From the IMG/VR virus record IMGVR_UViG_3300025379_000003, positions 1 to 64,000 of that record: 64,000 nt of DNA; one strand, 5' to 3'. The position numbers and the translations under genes were made by a program. Below are positions 1 to 7,148 of this stretch, piece by piece. Within the stretch, counting starts at the first letter, position 1. Every line of letters starts with the position of its first letter. The DNA comes from a virus. Below the pieces are notes generated by a model. It was not told the DNA's origin and ran no database searches. It was given only the letters and a program-made list of their open reading frames with translations.

Positions 1-692
1 CCACCCCCACCACCGCCTGAACTGACAGCACTACTACCATTAGCACTATAGGCCTGGGCGCCTCGGCCGCCGCCACCGCAACCAGCAACCCCACCGGTAG
101 TGTAGCCGCCTCCACCTCCTCCGCCGCCAAATGTAAGGGTACTACCAGCTACACATATTGATACGCCAATACCGCCAGTGCCACCACTACCCTGTGTAGC
201 CGCGCCACCAATGTTACCAGCTCCACCCCCTCCGCCGCCCGCACAGTAACCGCCAGGAAAACAACCACTATGGTAGTAAGTACCGCCACCATAGCTGGAC
301 GAAATATTATTTAGGCCTCCTGCGCCGCCAGTGGGGCCGTTGCCGCCACCGCCGCCAAAGCCAGCCACTGTGCTGCAGCCGCCGCTTTTTTTCACACAGG
401 TATCTCCGCCATTGTTACCCCCGCCACCGCTACCACCATTGCCGCCTGTGCCCACTGTAATAGTCAAGACTTCGCCTGGAGTCACTGGGTAGCAGTTGGT
501 ATGAGCCACACCGCCACCACCGCCACCACCGCCAGCACTGTAGGGATTCGTTTGAAAATAGCCGCCACCCCCACCACCACCACCCACTGCGGTAATCTTC
601 ATTGTTGTGACTCCCGCAGGCACTGTATAGGAGTACTGACCAGGGGTAAGATAGCTTAGTTGTATTTTACTATATCCAGGTAATTTTGCCAT
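1..692 (-). CDS. Glycine-rich adhesin-like virion protein, 3' end outside the window
   Basis: The reading frame runs from an ATG at 692 to the window edge without a stop, about 230 codons. It begins MAKLPGYSKIQLSYLTPG, then a short beta-type segment with VPAGVTTMKITAVGG, and continues as long runs of glycine broken by short polar, tyrosine and cysteine-containing motifs. Such poly-glycine domains are typical of phage tail adhesins and fibre tips that form polyglycine sandwiches; receptor binding is inferred from composition only. Upstream lies AAGAGAT as a weak ribosome site. Its coding strand is very G-rich compared with the rest of the window. It lies directly downstream of a second glycine-rich gene on the same strand. 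Confidence 0.75.
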   Translation of the reverse strand, partial: MAKLPGYSKIQLSYLTPGQYSYTVPAGVTTMKITAVGGGGGGGGYFQTNPYSAGGGGGGGGVAHTNCYPVTPGEVLTITVGTGGNGGSGGGGNNGGDTCVKKSGGCSTVAGFGGGGGNGPTGGAGGLNNISSSYGGGTYYHSGCFPGGYCAGGGGGGAGNIGGAATQGSGGTGGIGVSICVAGSTLTFGGGGGGGGYTTGGVAGCGGGGRGAQAYSANGSSAVSSGGGGG

Positions 693-712
693 ATCTCTTT
701 GTTACTCTCGTA

Positions 713-1489
713 TTATGTATAAAGAACCACTAGACCCGAAGCGCCTGGGCTGTTGCCATCGCCACCCGATCCAGTGTTATCCAAGCCTGCTGAGCCCACG
801 CCGACTCCAGGTGCTAGTCCTGATCCACCCGCACTCACATAAATGGTTGTGGTTGAATTGATGTGTATGGCTAGAGCGGCAGTGCCTGAGCCAGGTATAG
901 TGCCAAACGCCGGGAGACCAGCGCCAGCGGCGCCTGAACCCCCGCCACCTGCTCCAGCGGCAGATCCTGTGCCACCATAGAATGTCTGTCCTGTGGGGCT
1001 GATGGTGATACCACCCGTACCACCCACCCCACTATGTGATGCTTGTCCTGGATAGCCCGATACGCCAGTGACTGTTTCACCTGTGCGTGAGTTGACCACT
1101 GTGGTGGTTTGACCTCTTGAAGCTATGCCGCCGCCCAGGCCCACTGTGATTATCAAAGTGTCCCCAGTCTGTACTTGGAATGTGCTGGAAGTCACAGCTT
1201 CACCAGCACCGCCCCCGCCTGCTCCTGCGCCCGTGCCTCCACCAGCGCCACCACTCACAGACAGAACCTTCAATGCCAGTGTCTGTGTGCTGGTCCAAGT
1301 GGTACTGGAGGTAAAATATCTTGGGGCAAATGAGCTTTTACCATAGAGGTCGCTCATGTGTATAGCACCCGTGATGTCGCCACTGAGCTGTCGAGCCGAA
1401 CTCAAACTCAAGGGGTTGGATGAGGTATAGCCCAATTCAACGTCAACTTGGCTAAAACTAATGGGTGAGCCTGATGCAGGTAAAGTCAT
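713..1489 (-). CDS. Glycine-rich tail adhesin-like protein with MTLPASG N-terminal domain
   Basis: About 258 residues. The first 50 residues (MTLPASGSPISF, ending HMSDLYGKS) resemble a module common at the N-terminus of phage tail-associated proteins. The same module opens the gene at 18562 (MTLPSSG, ending GQFYGRS), so the two are paralogous at their N-termini. The remainder is glycine-rich with threonine and serine. I chose the ATG at 1489 over the one at 1495 because it matches that paralogue; a TAAATA late-promoter motif lies just upstream at 1497-1502. Role as a virion surface or receptor-binding protein is inferred from composition and neighbours. Confidence 0.75.
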   Translation of the reverse strand: MTLPASGSPISFSQVDVELGYTSSNPLSLSSARQLSGDITGAIHMSDLYGKSSFAPRYFTSSTTWTSTQTLALKVLSVSGGAGGGTGAGAGGGGAGEAVTSSTFQVQTGDTLIITVGLGGGIASRGQTTTVVNSRTGETVTGVSGYPGQASHSGVGGTGGITISPTGQTFYGGTGSAAGAGGGGSGAAGAGLPAFGTIPGSGTAALAIHINSTTTIYVSAGGSGLAPGVGVGSAGLDNTGSGGDGNSPGASGLVVLYT

Positions 1490-1496
1490 AGTCATG

Positions 1497-1502
1497 TATT
1501 TA
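1497..1502 (-). promoter_or_regulatory. Late promoter motif TAAATA
   Basis: Reads TAAATA on the minus strand, seven bases before the ATG at 1489. It matches the core of the T4 late promoter (TATAAATA). Confidence 0.5.
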
Positions 1503-1520
1503 CCTTATGTTAAATAAGCG

Positions 1521-1742
1521 ATGATTCCTCATGAGCCCAAGACCCCAGTGATTTGGCAAAAACTCACCAAGACCAACATGGACCACGATAGGGGCGCCTG
1601 TATCTCAACCAAGAGTGATCAGATACTGACATGGCTACTGGGCCAAAATCGTGAGGAATGGCAGTATGAAGCCAAGACCAGTCAAGTCACAATGACCCGT
1701 AGACTCTATACCATGTTTTTATTGAAGTGGGGCCAAGTATAA
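1521..1742 (+). CDS. Small protein of unknown function
   Basis: A 73-residue frame between the late adhesin genes and the early operon. The translation (LTWLLGQNREEW, ending RRLYTMFLLKWGQV) has a plausible amphipathic composition and there is no competing frame. No convincing Shine-Dalgarno or promoter lies directly upstream, so this is a tentative call. Confidence 0.4.
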   Translation: MIPHEPKTPVIWQKLTKTNMDHDRGACISTKSDQILTWLLGQNREEWQYEAKTSQVTMTRRLYTMFLLKWGQV

Positions 1743-1975
1743 GCCCTGAGAAGTCCGGCGCGAAGCGCAGATTTTAGACTAGATCCCTAGCTGATGTGAT
1801 CAAATCTATACAACGAACTACTAGATCAGGATCCAAGTGTAGCCTGTGTGCTATTTCCAAGGGATCCAAACCCCTTGAAAGTAATTCCCTTATCTGTAGT
1901 AGAAATAGGCTCATATACACTAATAACGCCCTAATACCCCATTGTGTTGACTGAGTTGTGACAACATTGAGCAGA
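1743..1975. other. Non-coding interval before the first early promoter
   Basis: No supported gene. The stretch holds repeated GATCC and CTAGATC-like motifs and leads into the consensus promoter at 1976. Confidence 0.5.
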
Positions 1976-2004
1976 TTGACAAAGGCCCTAGCTCACTGTA
2001 TAAT
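1976..2004 (+). promoter_or_regulatory. Sigma-70 consensus promoter, small-gene operon
   Basis: TTGACA at 1976-1981, TATAAT at 1999-2004, 17-base spacer. It drives the operon starting at 2044. Confidence 0.88.
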
Positions 2005-2043
2005 ATAGTTTTTACACACATATATAGAGAAAGAAAGGCCCCG

Positions 2044-2256
2044 ATGAACCCTAGATTAAGACAGTTGATGCTTCAAGCAGGCTATGCGGCACCTGAAATG
2101 GCAGGACGTGCCCAAAGGCTAGCTGAACTGGTTGTGGCGGCGTGCGTGGAACAGGTGGTAACTGGGGTAAAGACCAATCCACCCCAAGCAGAACCTCCCC
2201 AGCTGGTGGGAATCCTCGCCCGCAGAATCCAACAACATTTCGGAGTTGAACAATGA
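2044..2256 (+). CDS. FAELIVREC/HFGVE family small protein, divergent copy 1
   Basis: 70 residues, first gene of the operon behind the promoter at 1976, with AAAGAAAGG before the ATG. It is the most divergent of five paralogues: MNPRLRQLMLQAG at the start, LAELVVAACVEQV in the middle and IQQHFGVEQ at the end. The family pattern is a short N-terminal helix, a central AELIVREC helix and a C-terminal IKxHFGVE. Function is unknown; similar proteins are common and often multicopy in T4-like phages. The codons for FGVE carry a GGAG that can act as ribosome site for the overlapping next gene. Confidence 0.82.
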   Translation: MNPRLRQLMLQAGYAAPEMAGRAQRLAELVVAACVEQVVTGVKTNPPQAEPPQLVGILARRIQQHFGVEQ

Positions 2257-2462
2257 ACGAACGAATTCAGGAATTAATACTAGAAGCAGGAATAATTCAC
2301 TATGAAGAGGGCGGCGACCTACTAGAAACATTCGCCGAGTTGATTGTTCGGGAATGTGCTGGATTATTTCCAAATGTGTATGTAGAAATTGAAAACGAAC
2401 ACGGGCACACTCCTGTTATTGCGGCGGATTATATAAAAAAACATTTCGGAGTTGGAGAATGA
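2253..2462 (+). CDS. FAELIVREC/HFGVE family small protein, copy 2
   Basis: 69 residues, overlapping the previous stop by ATGA. It shows the family pattern MNERIQELILEAG, TFAELIVRECAG and IKKHFGVGE. The GGAG at the preceding gene's FGVE codons is spaced seven bases from this ATG. Unknown function; probably arose by tandem duplication with copies at 2044, 2631, 3058 and 3425. Confidence 0.83.
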   Translation: MNERIQELILEAGIIHYEEGGDLLETFAELIVRECAGLFPNVYVEIENEHGHTPVIAADYIKKHFGVGE

Positions 2463-2647
2463 ACGAAGAATTTGAAATAGCAGGAGTGATAGGAACAGAA
2501 AAGTTCCCCCAAGTTAGACAATTATGGGACGGGCATACAGTCCATACCGATCAATCTGACGAACGAACTGTGCCCATGATGTTTAAGAATCTTCCTGCTG
2601 GTACGCAACTATTCATTAAGAAAACAAAAGATGAACGAACGAATTAA
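2459..2647 (+). CDS. Small protein of unknown function, non-paralogous spacer gene
   Basis: 62 residues, ATGA overlap with the gene before. It starts MNEEFEIAGVIG, sharing only MNE with the family, and ends KKTKDERTN. The sequence LWDGHTVHTDQSDERTVPMM looks like a small beta-rich domain. Its last codons overlap the start of copy 3 at 2631. No function can be assigned. Confidence 0.75.
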   Translation: MNEEFEIAGVIGTEKFPQVRQLWDGHTVHTDQSDERTVPMMFKNLPAGTQLFIKKTKDERTN

Positions 2648-2855
2648 AGAACTTGCTGAACAGGCTGGCTTATCTCTATCACAAAAAGATTACAGTTACT
2701 ATTGGGTTGAATCTAATGAAGATATAGAAAAATTCGCCGAGTTGCTTGTGAGAGAATGTGCTAATGCTATTGCCAATGACAGTCGCTTGAATGATGTTCG
2801 TAGTGCCGCTAATGGTTGTGTGAGAACGATTAAAGAACATTTTGGAGTCAAATAA
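2631..2855 (+). CDS. FAELIVREC/HFGVE family small protein, copy 3
   Basis: 74 residues with the canonical pattern MNERIKELAEQAG, EKFAELLVRECAN and TIKEHFGVK. It overlaps the preceding gene by 17 bases and the following one by one base. Tandem paralogue of the genes at 2044, 2253, 3058 and 3425. Unknown function. Confidence 0.83.
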   Translation: MNERIKELAEQAGLSLSQKDYSYYWVESNEDIEKFAELLVRECANAIANDSRLNDVRSAANGCVRTIKEHFGVK

Positions 2856-3058
2856 TGATTAAACTAACAGAATCGGAAGAAAAAGATTTGCTGGCGTATT
2901 ATGCGTCATTTGAAATTGATGAACAGGAGACCGTTCAACCAGACTGGGTAAGTAGGAAATTTCCTTCTACCGGGCGGGTGTGCCGCTGTGTTGAATCAAA
3001 TGGTTCAGTTATTATCAAACAGGTTGTGGAATACTATCCAAATTTTGGAGTCAAATAA
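2855..3058 (+). CDS. Small protein of unknown function ending NFGVK
   Basis: 67 residues. The body (MIKLTESEEKDLLAYYASF, then VSRKFPSTGRVCRCVESNG) is unrelated to the flanking paralogues, yet it ends NFGVK just like them. The matching 3' end (TTTTGGAGTCAAATAATG) supplies the ribosome site for the next gene, so the shared ending looks like a kept translation-coupling element. Confidence 0.77.
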   Translation: MIKLTESEEKDLLAYYASFEIDEQETVQPDWVSRKFPSTGRVCRCVESNGSVIIKQVVEYYPNFGVK

Positions 3059-3273
3059 TGAATGAGCAAGCCAAACAACTTGCCCTACAGGCTCTTAAAC
3101 ATCCTGATAATGACAATGATGGACTAACTGTATTTGATAATGACGAATTAGAAAAGTTCGCCGAGTTGATCGTTCGGGAATGTGCCGAGGTTGCCGACAA
3201 TGCTGATGCTACTAGAGAAAAATGGCAAAGCATTGGTAAATTTGTAAAAGAACATTTCGGAGTTGAAGAATGA
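3058..3273 (+). CDS. FAELIVREC/HFGVE family small protein, copy 4
   Basis: 71 residues: MNEQAKQLALQA, EKFAELIVRECAEV and FVKEHFGVEE. It shares one base with the previous stop and overlaps the next start by four bases. Same family and same coupling arrangement as its neighbours; function unknown. Confidence 0.83.
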   Translation: MNEQAKQLALQALKHPDNDNDGLTVFDNDELEKFAELIVRECAEVADNADATREKWQSIGKFVKEHFGVEE

Positions 3274-3428
3274 GCAATCTTTGGTTTAATATTAGATTTG
3301 GCACTAGACATTTTCAGTGGTCAAGAGATTGGGAAATCACATTCCGTGTGAATCCTTACTTCATTGAGAATCCACCCACACGATGGTTTGAGGTGTATTG
3401 TTTATTCGGAAAGCAGATAGGGTTATGA
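3270..3428 (+). CDS. 52-residue protein of unknown function
   Basis: A short frame filling the gap between two family members, with ATGA overlaps at both ends. It encodes MSNLWFNIRFGTRHFQWSRD, then WEITFRVNPYF and a C-terminus FEVYCLFGKQIGL. It is rich in aromatic and basic residues. The GGAG in the FGVE codons of the previous gene is its ribosome site. This explains an otherwise empty 150 bases. Confidence 0.72.
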   Translation: MSNLWFNIRFGTRHFQWSRDWEITFRVNPYFIENPPTRWFEVYCLFGKQIGL

Positions 3429-3670
3429 ACGAACGAATTAAAGCCCTTATGGGAAAGACACTAGATAGCGAATTCAGTCACACCTGGGACACCATGACAT
3501 ATGAAGGCTTGCTACAATTTTCAGAAAAGTTCGCCGAGTTGATTGTGAGAGAATGTGCTCAATCGTTTGAAGCAGAAGTAGATACTTGGAAAGAAATGGT
3601 GCCATATCAAGGCAGTATGAAACGCAAGGGCACACAAGCGATTAAACAACATTTTGGAGTTGAACTATGA
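3425..3670 (+). CDS. FAELIVREC/HFGVE family small protein, copy 5
   Basis: 81 residues starting at the ATG of the ATGA overlap, giving MNERIKALMGKT as in the paralogues; a longer frame from 3398 would only add a non-homologous extension. Core SEKFAELIVRECAQS, end AIKQHFGVEL. Unknown function. Confidence 0.82.
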   Translation: MNERIKALMGKTLDSEFSHTWDTMTYEGLLQFSEKFAELIVRECAQSFEAEVDTWKEMVPYQGSMKRKGTQAIKQHFGVEL

Positions 3671-3864
3671 TATTAGAAGATTTGGAATATATTTTTGGGC
3701 CGCAGGTTGACGAAGGTACAACTAATTTGTATTACATGTTGATTGATGGCGAGCATCGAGTAATAGAACGACACAATGCCACGGCCATGGCCCGGCTGGT
3801 GCCCCTACTGGATAATTTCCAATATGCAGGCACTGAGGCAGGTATGCCAAGATTTACAAAATAA
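3667..3864 (+). CDS. Small protein of unknown function, end of paralogue operon
   Basis: 65 residues, ATGA overlap with copy 5 and the GGAG of its FGVE codons as ribosome site. MILEDLEYIFGPQVDEG is acidic; the rest looks like a small mixed alpha/beta domain. No family recognised. Confidence 0.74.
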   Translation: MILEDLEYIFGPQVDEGTTNLYYMLIDGEHRVIERHNATAMARLVPLLDNFQYAGTEAGMPRFTK

Positions 3865-3890
3865 ACCCTCACAAGATCGGAGAGAGAACC

Positions 3891-4484
3891 ATGAGCACAA
3901 TTAAATCAGCCACTGAACAGGAATGCCTACACTTTGAACAGTTCCGTAGATATATTCCCGGGGGTGAGTCTATGGATCCAAAAACTGTAACCCTGCTGGC
4001 TAAATTGGGCGGACTACAAGTAAGTACTCTCATGGAGTTGGCAGTGGCTAACCTCAGTGGATGGTGGCATGACAGTCAAAAGGGTTGGGATATCCGCGAT
4101 GGTAGTGAAGTCAAATACGCTACTTGTCGTGGACACAGCAAGGGCAAGAGCTATGGAGCTAACATATCGGGATTACATAACAAGACTGGTGATCTCAGAG
4201 TACAGATTCTAAATCGACGTGGCAATCATCTAGGACCCAACCAGTTTTATTGGTTTATTATTCCCCGATGTGAGTATGAGCATATTACTACAGACCGGGG
4301 TAATTTGGAAATTCCATTCAGCCCAGATGGAACGCCTAATAGAATCGCACGTCGACAGGATAACGTCAACAATCTTTGGACCTACGAAGTACCCACATTC
4401 GAACGCATGGCTATTAGTAATAGCCTGCAGGAACGTGATATCAGACTTCAACACGTGAACACACTGTTTGAAGTAGTGGCGTAA
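3891..4484 (+). CDS. Unknown phage protein, possible PD-(D/E)XK nuclease-like
   Basis: 197 residues with its own ribosome site (GGAGAGAG). Around residues 66-76 the sequence WDIRDGSEVKY has the spacing of a PD-(D/E)XK core (D70, E73, K75), followed by alternating beta-type segments (DLRVQILNRRG, FYWFIIPRCEYE). That arrangement is typical of restriction-endonuclease-like folds, but the motif is short and I do not recognise the family, so nuclease activity is a hypothesis. It is the last gene before a 550-base non-coding stretch. Confidence 0.7.
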   Translation: MSTIKSATEQECLHFEQFRRYIPGGESMDPKTVTLLAKLGGLQVSTLMELAVANLSGWWHDSQKGWDIRDGSEVKYATCRGHSKGKSYGANISGLHNKTGDLRVQILNRRGNHLGPNQFYWFIIPRCEYEHITTDRGNLEIPFSPDGTPNRIARRQDNVNNLWTYEVPTFERMAISNSLQERDIRLQHVNTLFEVVA

Positions 4485-5038
4485 AAACCCCGCTGTACGA
4501 ACTCAGCGCGGACAGCATCATCCAGTGTGAAAACCCCGCTGTAAGCAGTTGAAGAACGGGTAGAAACTTGGTGAAGATTGTGACGGGATTCAGACTGAAG
4601 AATTGGTGAAGAACTGGTGAATCTTCAACGGATTTTGACTGAATCTTCAACGGACCATTTGACTATAGCCGACGGTGACTCCACCCATCCAAAAAAATTT
4701 TAGCCAAAAATCCCTAGTTTAGGCACTGTTTCACACCAAAAACCCCGCTAGAACACCATGATTCTCCACCATTTCTCACCATTTTCACACCAGGATTAGA
4801 CTGGGATTTCTCGTGTTTTCTTCACAATTTTTCTACCATTATTTTACCCTAGTGTTGCGTGTGTACAACGGTGTCAACAACTTCCTGATTGCTCACACCG
4901 TGGCGTCCGTGTATAATAAGTACATAGACTAAGATACTAATACACACTGTATATAGTGGATTCAGCAACAGGAGCTCGTAGTCTAAGTTCTTGCATGCAA
5001 GAAAAACCCCGCTGTATAGAGTGTATAGAGTGTATATA
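4485..5038. other. Non-coding region with dispersed AAAACCCCGCT repeats
   Basis: About 550 bases without a supported gene. AAAACCCCGCT occurs four times (near 4487, 4532, 4739 and 5004; three continue GTA). AATCTTCAACGGA occurs twice near 4620-4660. A promoter-like element lies at 4889-4917 and a tRNA follows directly. Confidence 0.6.
4889..4917 (+). promoter_or_regulatory. Promoter-like element before tRNA-Met
   Basis: TTGCTC at 4889-4894 and TATAAT at 4912-4917 with a 17-base spacer, about 120 bases before the tRNA. The -35 is weaker than in the early array. Confidence 0.5.
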
Positions 5039-5116
5039 GGGCCGTTAGCTCATGTTGGTTAGAGCAGTGGACTCATAATCCATTGGTGCTTGGTTCGACT
5101 CCAAGACGGCCCACCA
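5039..5116 (+). tRNA. tRNA with CAT anticodon (Met type)
   Basis: Folds as a full cloverleaf: acceptor GGGCCGT/ACGGCCC, D arm GCTC/GAGC, anticodon stem GTGGA/TCCAT with loop CTCATAA (anticodon CAT), T stem CTTGG/CCAAG with loop TTCGACT, discriminator A and an encoded CCA. Elongator Met is likely; an Ile tRNA with modified C34 cannot be excluded. Confidence 0.9.
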
Positions 5117-5373
5117 AATGTTTGATAAACCGTAGGACCAGTGGATAAAGATGTGTGATGCTGATCAGGAGGTTAGAGTCCGTCGGGTCAGCTAAATCAC
5201 ATTGAGCTAGTGATCATAGATCCGGCGCACACAGTCCGAACTCGTGACCTAAACTCTAACAGGTTAAGGCTAGTGGTGAGCTTGATCACAGCAGGAACAA
5301 GCGAGGCGGGACAGCATGGAGATACTTGCTCACGTGCTGTACTAGTGTATAGGGGACCTAGTCCCCATCACTT
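5117..5373. other. Non-coding interval between tRNA-Met and minus-strand early genes
   Basis: No gene supported. Near 5350-5364 there is a perfect hairpin GGGGACCTAGTCCCC, just past the stop of the minus-strand gene, which could serve as its 3' stop structure although no T-run follows. Confidence 0.45.
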
Positions 5374-5598
5374 TTAACACTCTAAGTCCATGTCCATATC
5401 GCTGGCAATGGTCTCCAACATTAGGGCCATGCGGGTGCGATCTGCTTTAGACAGTGTCTCTACTGTGTCATTGTAAAAGTGCTCCATTAGAGCCGGGTCC
5501 AGCGCAGTGTGGCCGTCCATGTACTCTAGTCCGTTATCGCCCTGGTCGTAAATTGTAGCGAAGGCGTCGGCAATGCGTTTGTTAAGTGCTTTTGACAT
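5374..5598 (-). CDS. Small acidic early protein of unknown function
   Basis: 74 residues with a mostly helical look (MSKALNKRIADAFATIYDQG, acidic end SDMDMDLEC). It has its own consensus promoter at 5625-5654 and AAAGGAGC before the ATG. One of only two early-type genes here that run leftward. Confidence 0.8.
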   Translation of the reverse strand: MSKALNKRIADAFATIYDQGDNGLEYMDGHTALDPALMEHFYNDTVETLSKADRTRMALMLETIASDMDMDLEC

Positions 5599-5624
5599 AG
5601 TGCTCCTTTAGTGTTTAAGTGTGT

Positions 5625-5654
5625 ATTATACGCCCTTTCGGGGCGAGATGTCAA
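5625..5654 (-). promoter_or_regulatory. Sigma-70 consensus promoter, leftward
   Basis: On the minus strand TTGACA (5649-5654), 18-base spacer, TATAAT (5625-5630). The spacer contains CGCCC-CGAAA-GGGCG, a perfect inverted repeat. The TGA stop of the upstream gene lies inside the -35. Confidence 0.87.
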
Positions 5655-5890
5655 GCAGTTTTTGCTTGTAAACGTGCCAGCTCTTGTTGTAATTGCGCAA
5701 CACGCTCTTTTTCCAATAGGGCAATAAATTTTACTTTTTTAGCTTCGATGTCCTTACGGAACTTGGCTGTGCTTACATTTAGCATATAAGCGGTCTGACC
5801 GTAGCTCTGTAGCGTGTTTTGCATAGTGTATACTTTTGCGCGAGCGGCGGACATAGCGTATGCGTTTACTGTGTTAGCGTATTGACCCAT
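5651..5890 (-). CDS. Small coiled-coil-like early protein of unknown function
   Basis: 79 residues from the ATG at 5890, which follows AAAGGAG; a longer frame to 5980 would run through the promoter. C-terminal half KFIALLEKERVAQLQQELA is strongly helical and heptad-like. The stop codon is part of the -35 of the next promoter. Confidence 0.8.
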   Translation of the reverse strand: MGQYANTVNAYAMSAARAKVYTMQNTLQSYGQTAYMLNVSTAKFRKDIEAKKVKFIALLEKERVAQLQQELARLQAKTA

Positions 5891-5918
5891 TTTAGTACTC
5901 CTTTTAGTGTAAGTGTGT

Positions 5919-5947
5919 ATTATAGCGCAGTACTGGCTCTGTGTCAA
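5919..5947 (-). promoter_or_regulatory. Sigma-70 consensus promoter, leftward
   Basis: On the minus strand TTGACA (5942-5947), 17-base spacer, TATAAT (5919-5924). The spacer contains GCCAGTACTGCGC, a loose inverted repeat around GTAC. Confidence 0.87.
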
Positions 5948-6007
5948 CTGTTTTTTGTGTTGTATTTTCACAACAGTCATGGTTTACAAAACTTTACAAT
6001 AAACTTG

Positions 6008-6036
6008 TTGACACGCTGGCGGATTGGCAGTATAAT
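6008..6036 (+). promoter_or_regulatory. Sigma-70 consensus promoter
   Basis: TTGACA at 6008-6013 and TATAAT at 6031-6036, 17-base spacer. It is about 60 bases from the leftward promoter at 5947, forming a divergent pair. Confidence 0.88.
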
Positions 6037-6064
6037 ACACACATACACTAAAAAAGGAGCACAA

Positions 6065-6220
6065 ATGAAAGATGCAATACTTGTTAAACTAGCGGAAGTG
6101 GAAGCTATGCTGTTAACAGCAACATGCGATGGCGAGAAACTAGTGGAACTGGAGTGCTTTAACGAGTTAGAGAACGCAATGAGCACACTATTGCAAACGG
6201 TTGACTACTACGTGGATTAA
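6065..6220 (+). CDS. 51-residue acidic early protein of unknown function
   Basis: Starts at the ATG eight bases after AAAAGGAGC in the standard early leader; a longer upstream frame crosses the promoter and is not used. The product is a short acidic helical protein (VKLAEVEAMLLTATCDGEKL, ending TVDYYVD). Followed by a compact terminator. Confidence 0.8.
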   Translation: MKDAILVKLAEVEAMLLTATCDGEKLVELECFNELENAMSTLLQTVDYYVD

Positions 6221-6239
6221 TGTTATATAATAACCCTAC

Positions 6240-6257
6240 AGCCCGTAAGGGCTTTTT
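6240..6257 (+). terminator. Short rho-independent terminator
   Basis: AGCCC-GTAA-GGGCT followed by a T-run, 20 bases after the stop of the 51-residue gene. Confidence 0.7.
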
Positions 6258-6266
6258 ATAGCGCAT

Positions 6267-6295
6267 TTGACATTTTGGACAGAATGCGTTATAAT
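6267..6295 (+). promoter_or_regulatory. Sigma-70 consensus promoter
   Basis: TTGACA at 6267-6272 and TATAAT at 6290-6295, 17-base spacer; leader with AAGGAGC to the ATG at 6315. Confidence 0.87.
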
Positions 6296-6314
6296 AAGTT
6301 TTTAAGGAGCGAAG

Positions 6315-6458
6315 ATGAAAACATTTTTAGTACAAATTACAAGAGAATTTGAGATTGAAGTTGAAGCTACAGACGAAACAGAGGCACTAGAGGTAGCACT
6401 AGAGCGTGTTGAGGACGAGTTTACTGAGACAATAATAGTTGACACACTAGCAGATTGA
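6315..6458 (+). CDS. 47-residue acidic early protein of unknown function
   Basis: Begins MKTFLVQITREFEIEVEATD and continues with an acidic helix (TEALEVALERVEDEF). The pattern is that of a tiny beta-alpha-beta protein often seen in T4-like phages. It has its own promoter and AAGGAGC ribosome site. Its last codons (IIVDTLAD) contain the -35 of the next promoter. Confidence 0.8.
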   Translation: MKTFLVQITREFEIEVEATDETEALEVALERVEDEFTETIIVDTLAD

Positions 6459-6467
6459 TAGTATAAT
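6439..6467 (+). promoter_or_regulatory. Sigma-70 consensus promoter inside a gene end
   Basis: TTGACA at 6439-6444 lies inside the preceding gene, whose stop is in the 17-base spacer; TATAAT at 6462-6467. Confidence 0.86.
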
Positions 6468-6496
6468 ATACACTAACACACTTTAAGGAGCATGCG

Positions 6497-6703
6497 ATGA
6501 GCGGAACATACGACGTGGTACAGAACCCCATTCCCCGTAACAATTTTTTCACCTCCCCATCATTGGGCGAGATCCAGGCTTTGATTGACAGCTTGCCCCG
6601 AAGTCAGCGGGCCAACGCACACTTGATCATGACCTACACACTAAATGCCTGCTATCAGTTGGTAGAGGACAAGATCCTTAGCAAAGAAATATTTTGTAGC
6701 TAG
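6497..6703 (+). CDS. Small early protein of unknown function
   Basis: 68 residues behind the promoter at 6439 and an AAGGAGC site. Sequence includes PSLGEIQALIDSLPRSQRAN and a helical C-terminus. No family recognised. Confidence 0.8.
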   Translation: MSGTYDVVQNPIPRNNFFTSPSLGEIQALIDSLPRSQRANAHLIMTYTLNACYQLVEDKILSKEIFCS

Positions 6704-6706
6704 GCA

Positions 6707-6735
6707 TTGACAGGCCCCTAAAAAGGCCTTATAAT
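6707..6735 (+). promoter_or_regulatory. Sigma-70 consensus promoter with palindromic spacer
   Basis: TTGACA 6707-6712, TATAAT 6730-6735, 17-base spacer with AGGCC...GGCCT inverted repeat. Confidence 0.88.
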
Positions 6736-6766
6736 ACATACTTACACTAACACACTAGGAGCTGAA

Positions 6767-7147
6767 ATGGGTTACTTTACAGATACACAGTTTGATTCAA
6801 CACCAGACCTGCTGGATGCTATCGCTGAGGTAGTGGAGCGTCACGTGCAGGGCCTGCGACAAGAGCCAGCTGAACACTTGGGCTTGGATAGCCGTTGCGG
6901 AAGGTTGTTTGTAGATGAAGACACTATTGTGTCATACACAGGCTCACGCTTGGACTACTACGGTGGCTTTGAATACATCCGAGAAGGCGAGGGTCGCACG
7001 ACATTGGGCGAGTATACTTTCTACACTTCGGAGAGTGGGCGAGTGCGTGATGCGCTTGAGCAGTTGATGGAGTTTGACGGGCTTTGCGAAAGCGATGGCC
7101 AACCCGATGAGGCCCAAGAGTGGCATGACTTTGATCCGGAGTGCTGA
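6767..7147 (+). CDS. Acidic early protein of unknown function
   Basis: 126 residues, acidic, with AGGAGC before the ATG. Sequence MGYFTDTQFDSTPDLLDAIA and later DYYGGFEYIREGEG suggests a compact alpha/beta protein. The next gene starts two bases after its stop, probably translated from the same message. Unknown function. Confidence 0.8.
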   Translation: MGYFTDTQFDSTPDLLDAIAEVVERHVQGLRQEPAEHLGLDSRCGRLFVDEDTIVSYTGSRLDYYGGFEYIREGEGRTTLGEYTFYTSESGRVRDALEQLMEFDGLCESDGQPDEAQEWHDFDPEC

Positions 7148-7148
7148 T

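Noticed and set aside
1125-1346. Proline-rich plus-strand ORF opposite the glycine-rich adhesin
   Set aside because: A shadow of the Gly-rich minus-strand gene (GGN codons read as CCN on the other strand).
5130-5200. Possible second tRNA (T-arm-like GGTTAGAGTCC)
   Set aside because: No acceptor stem partner and no D or anticodon stem can be drawn; at best a decayed remnant.
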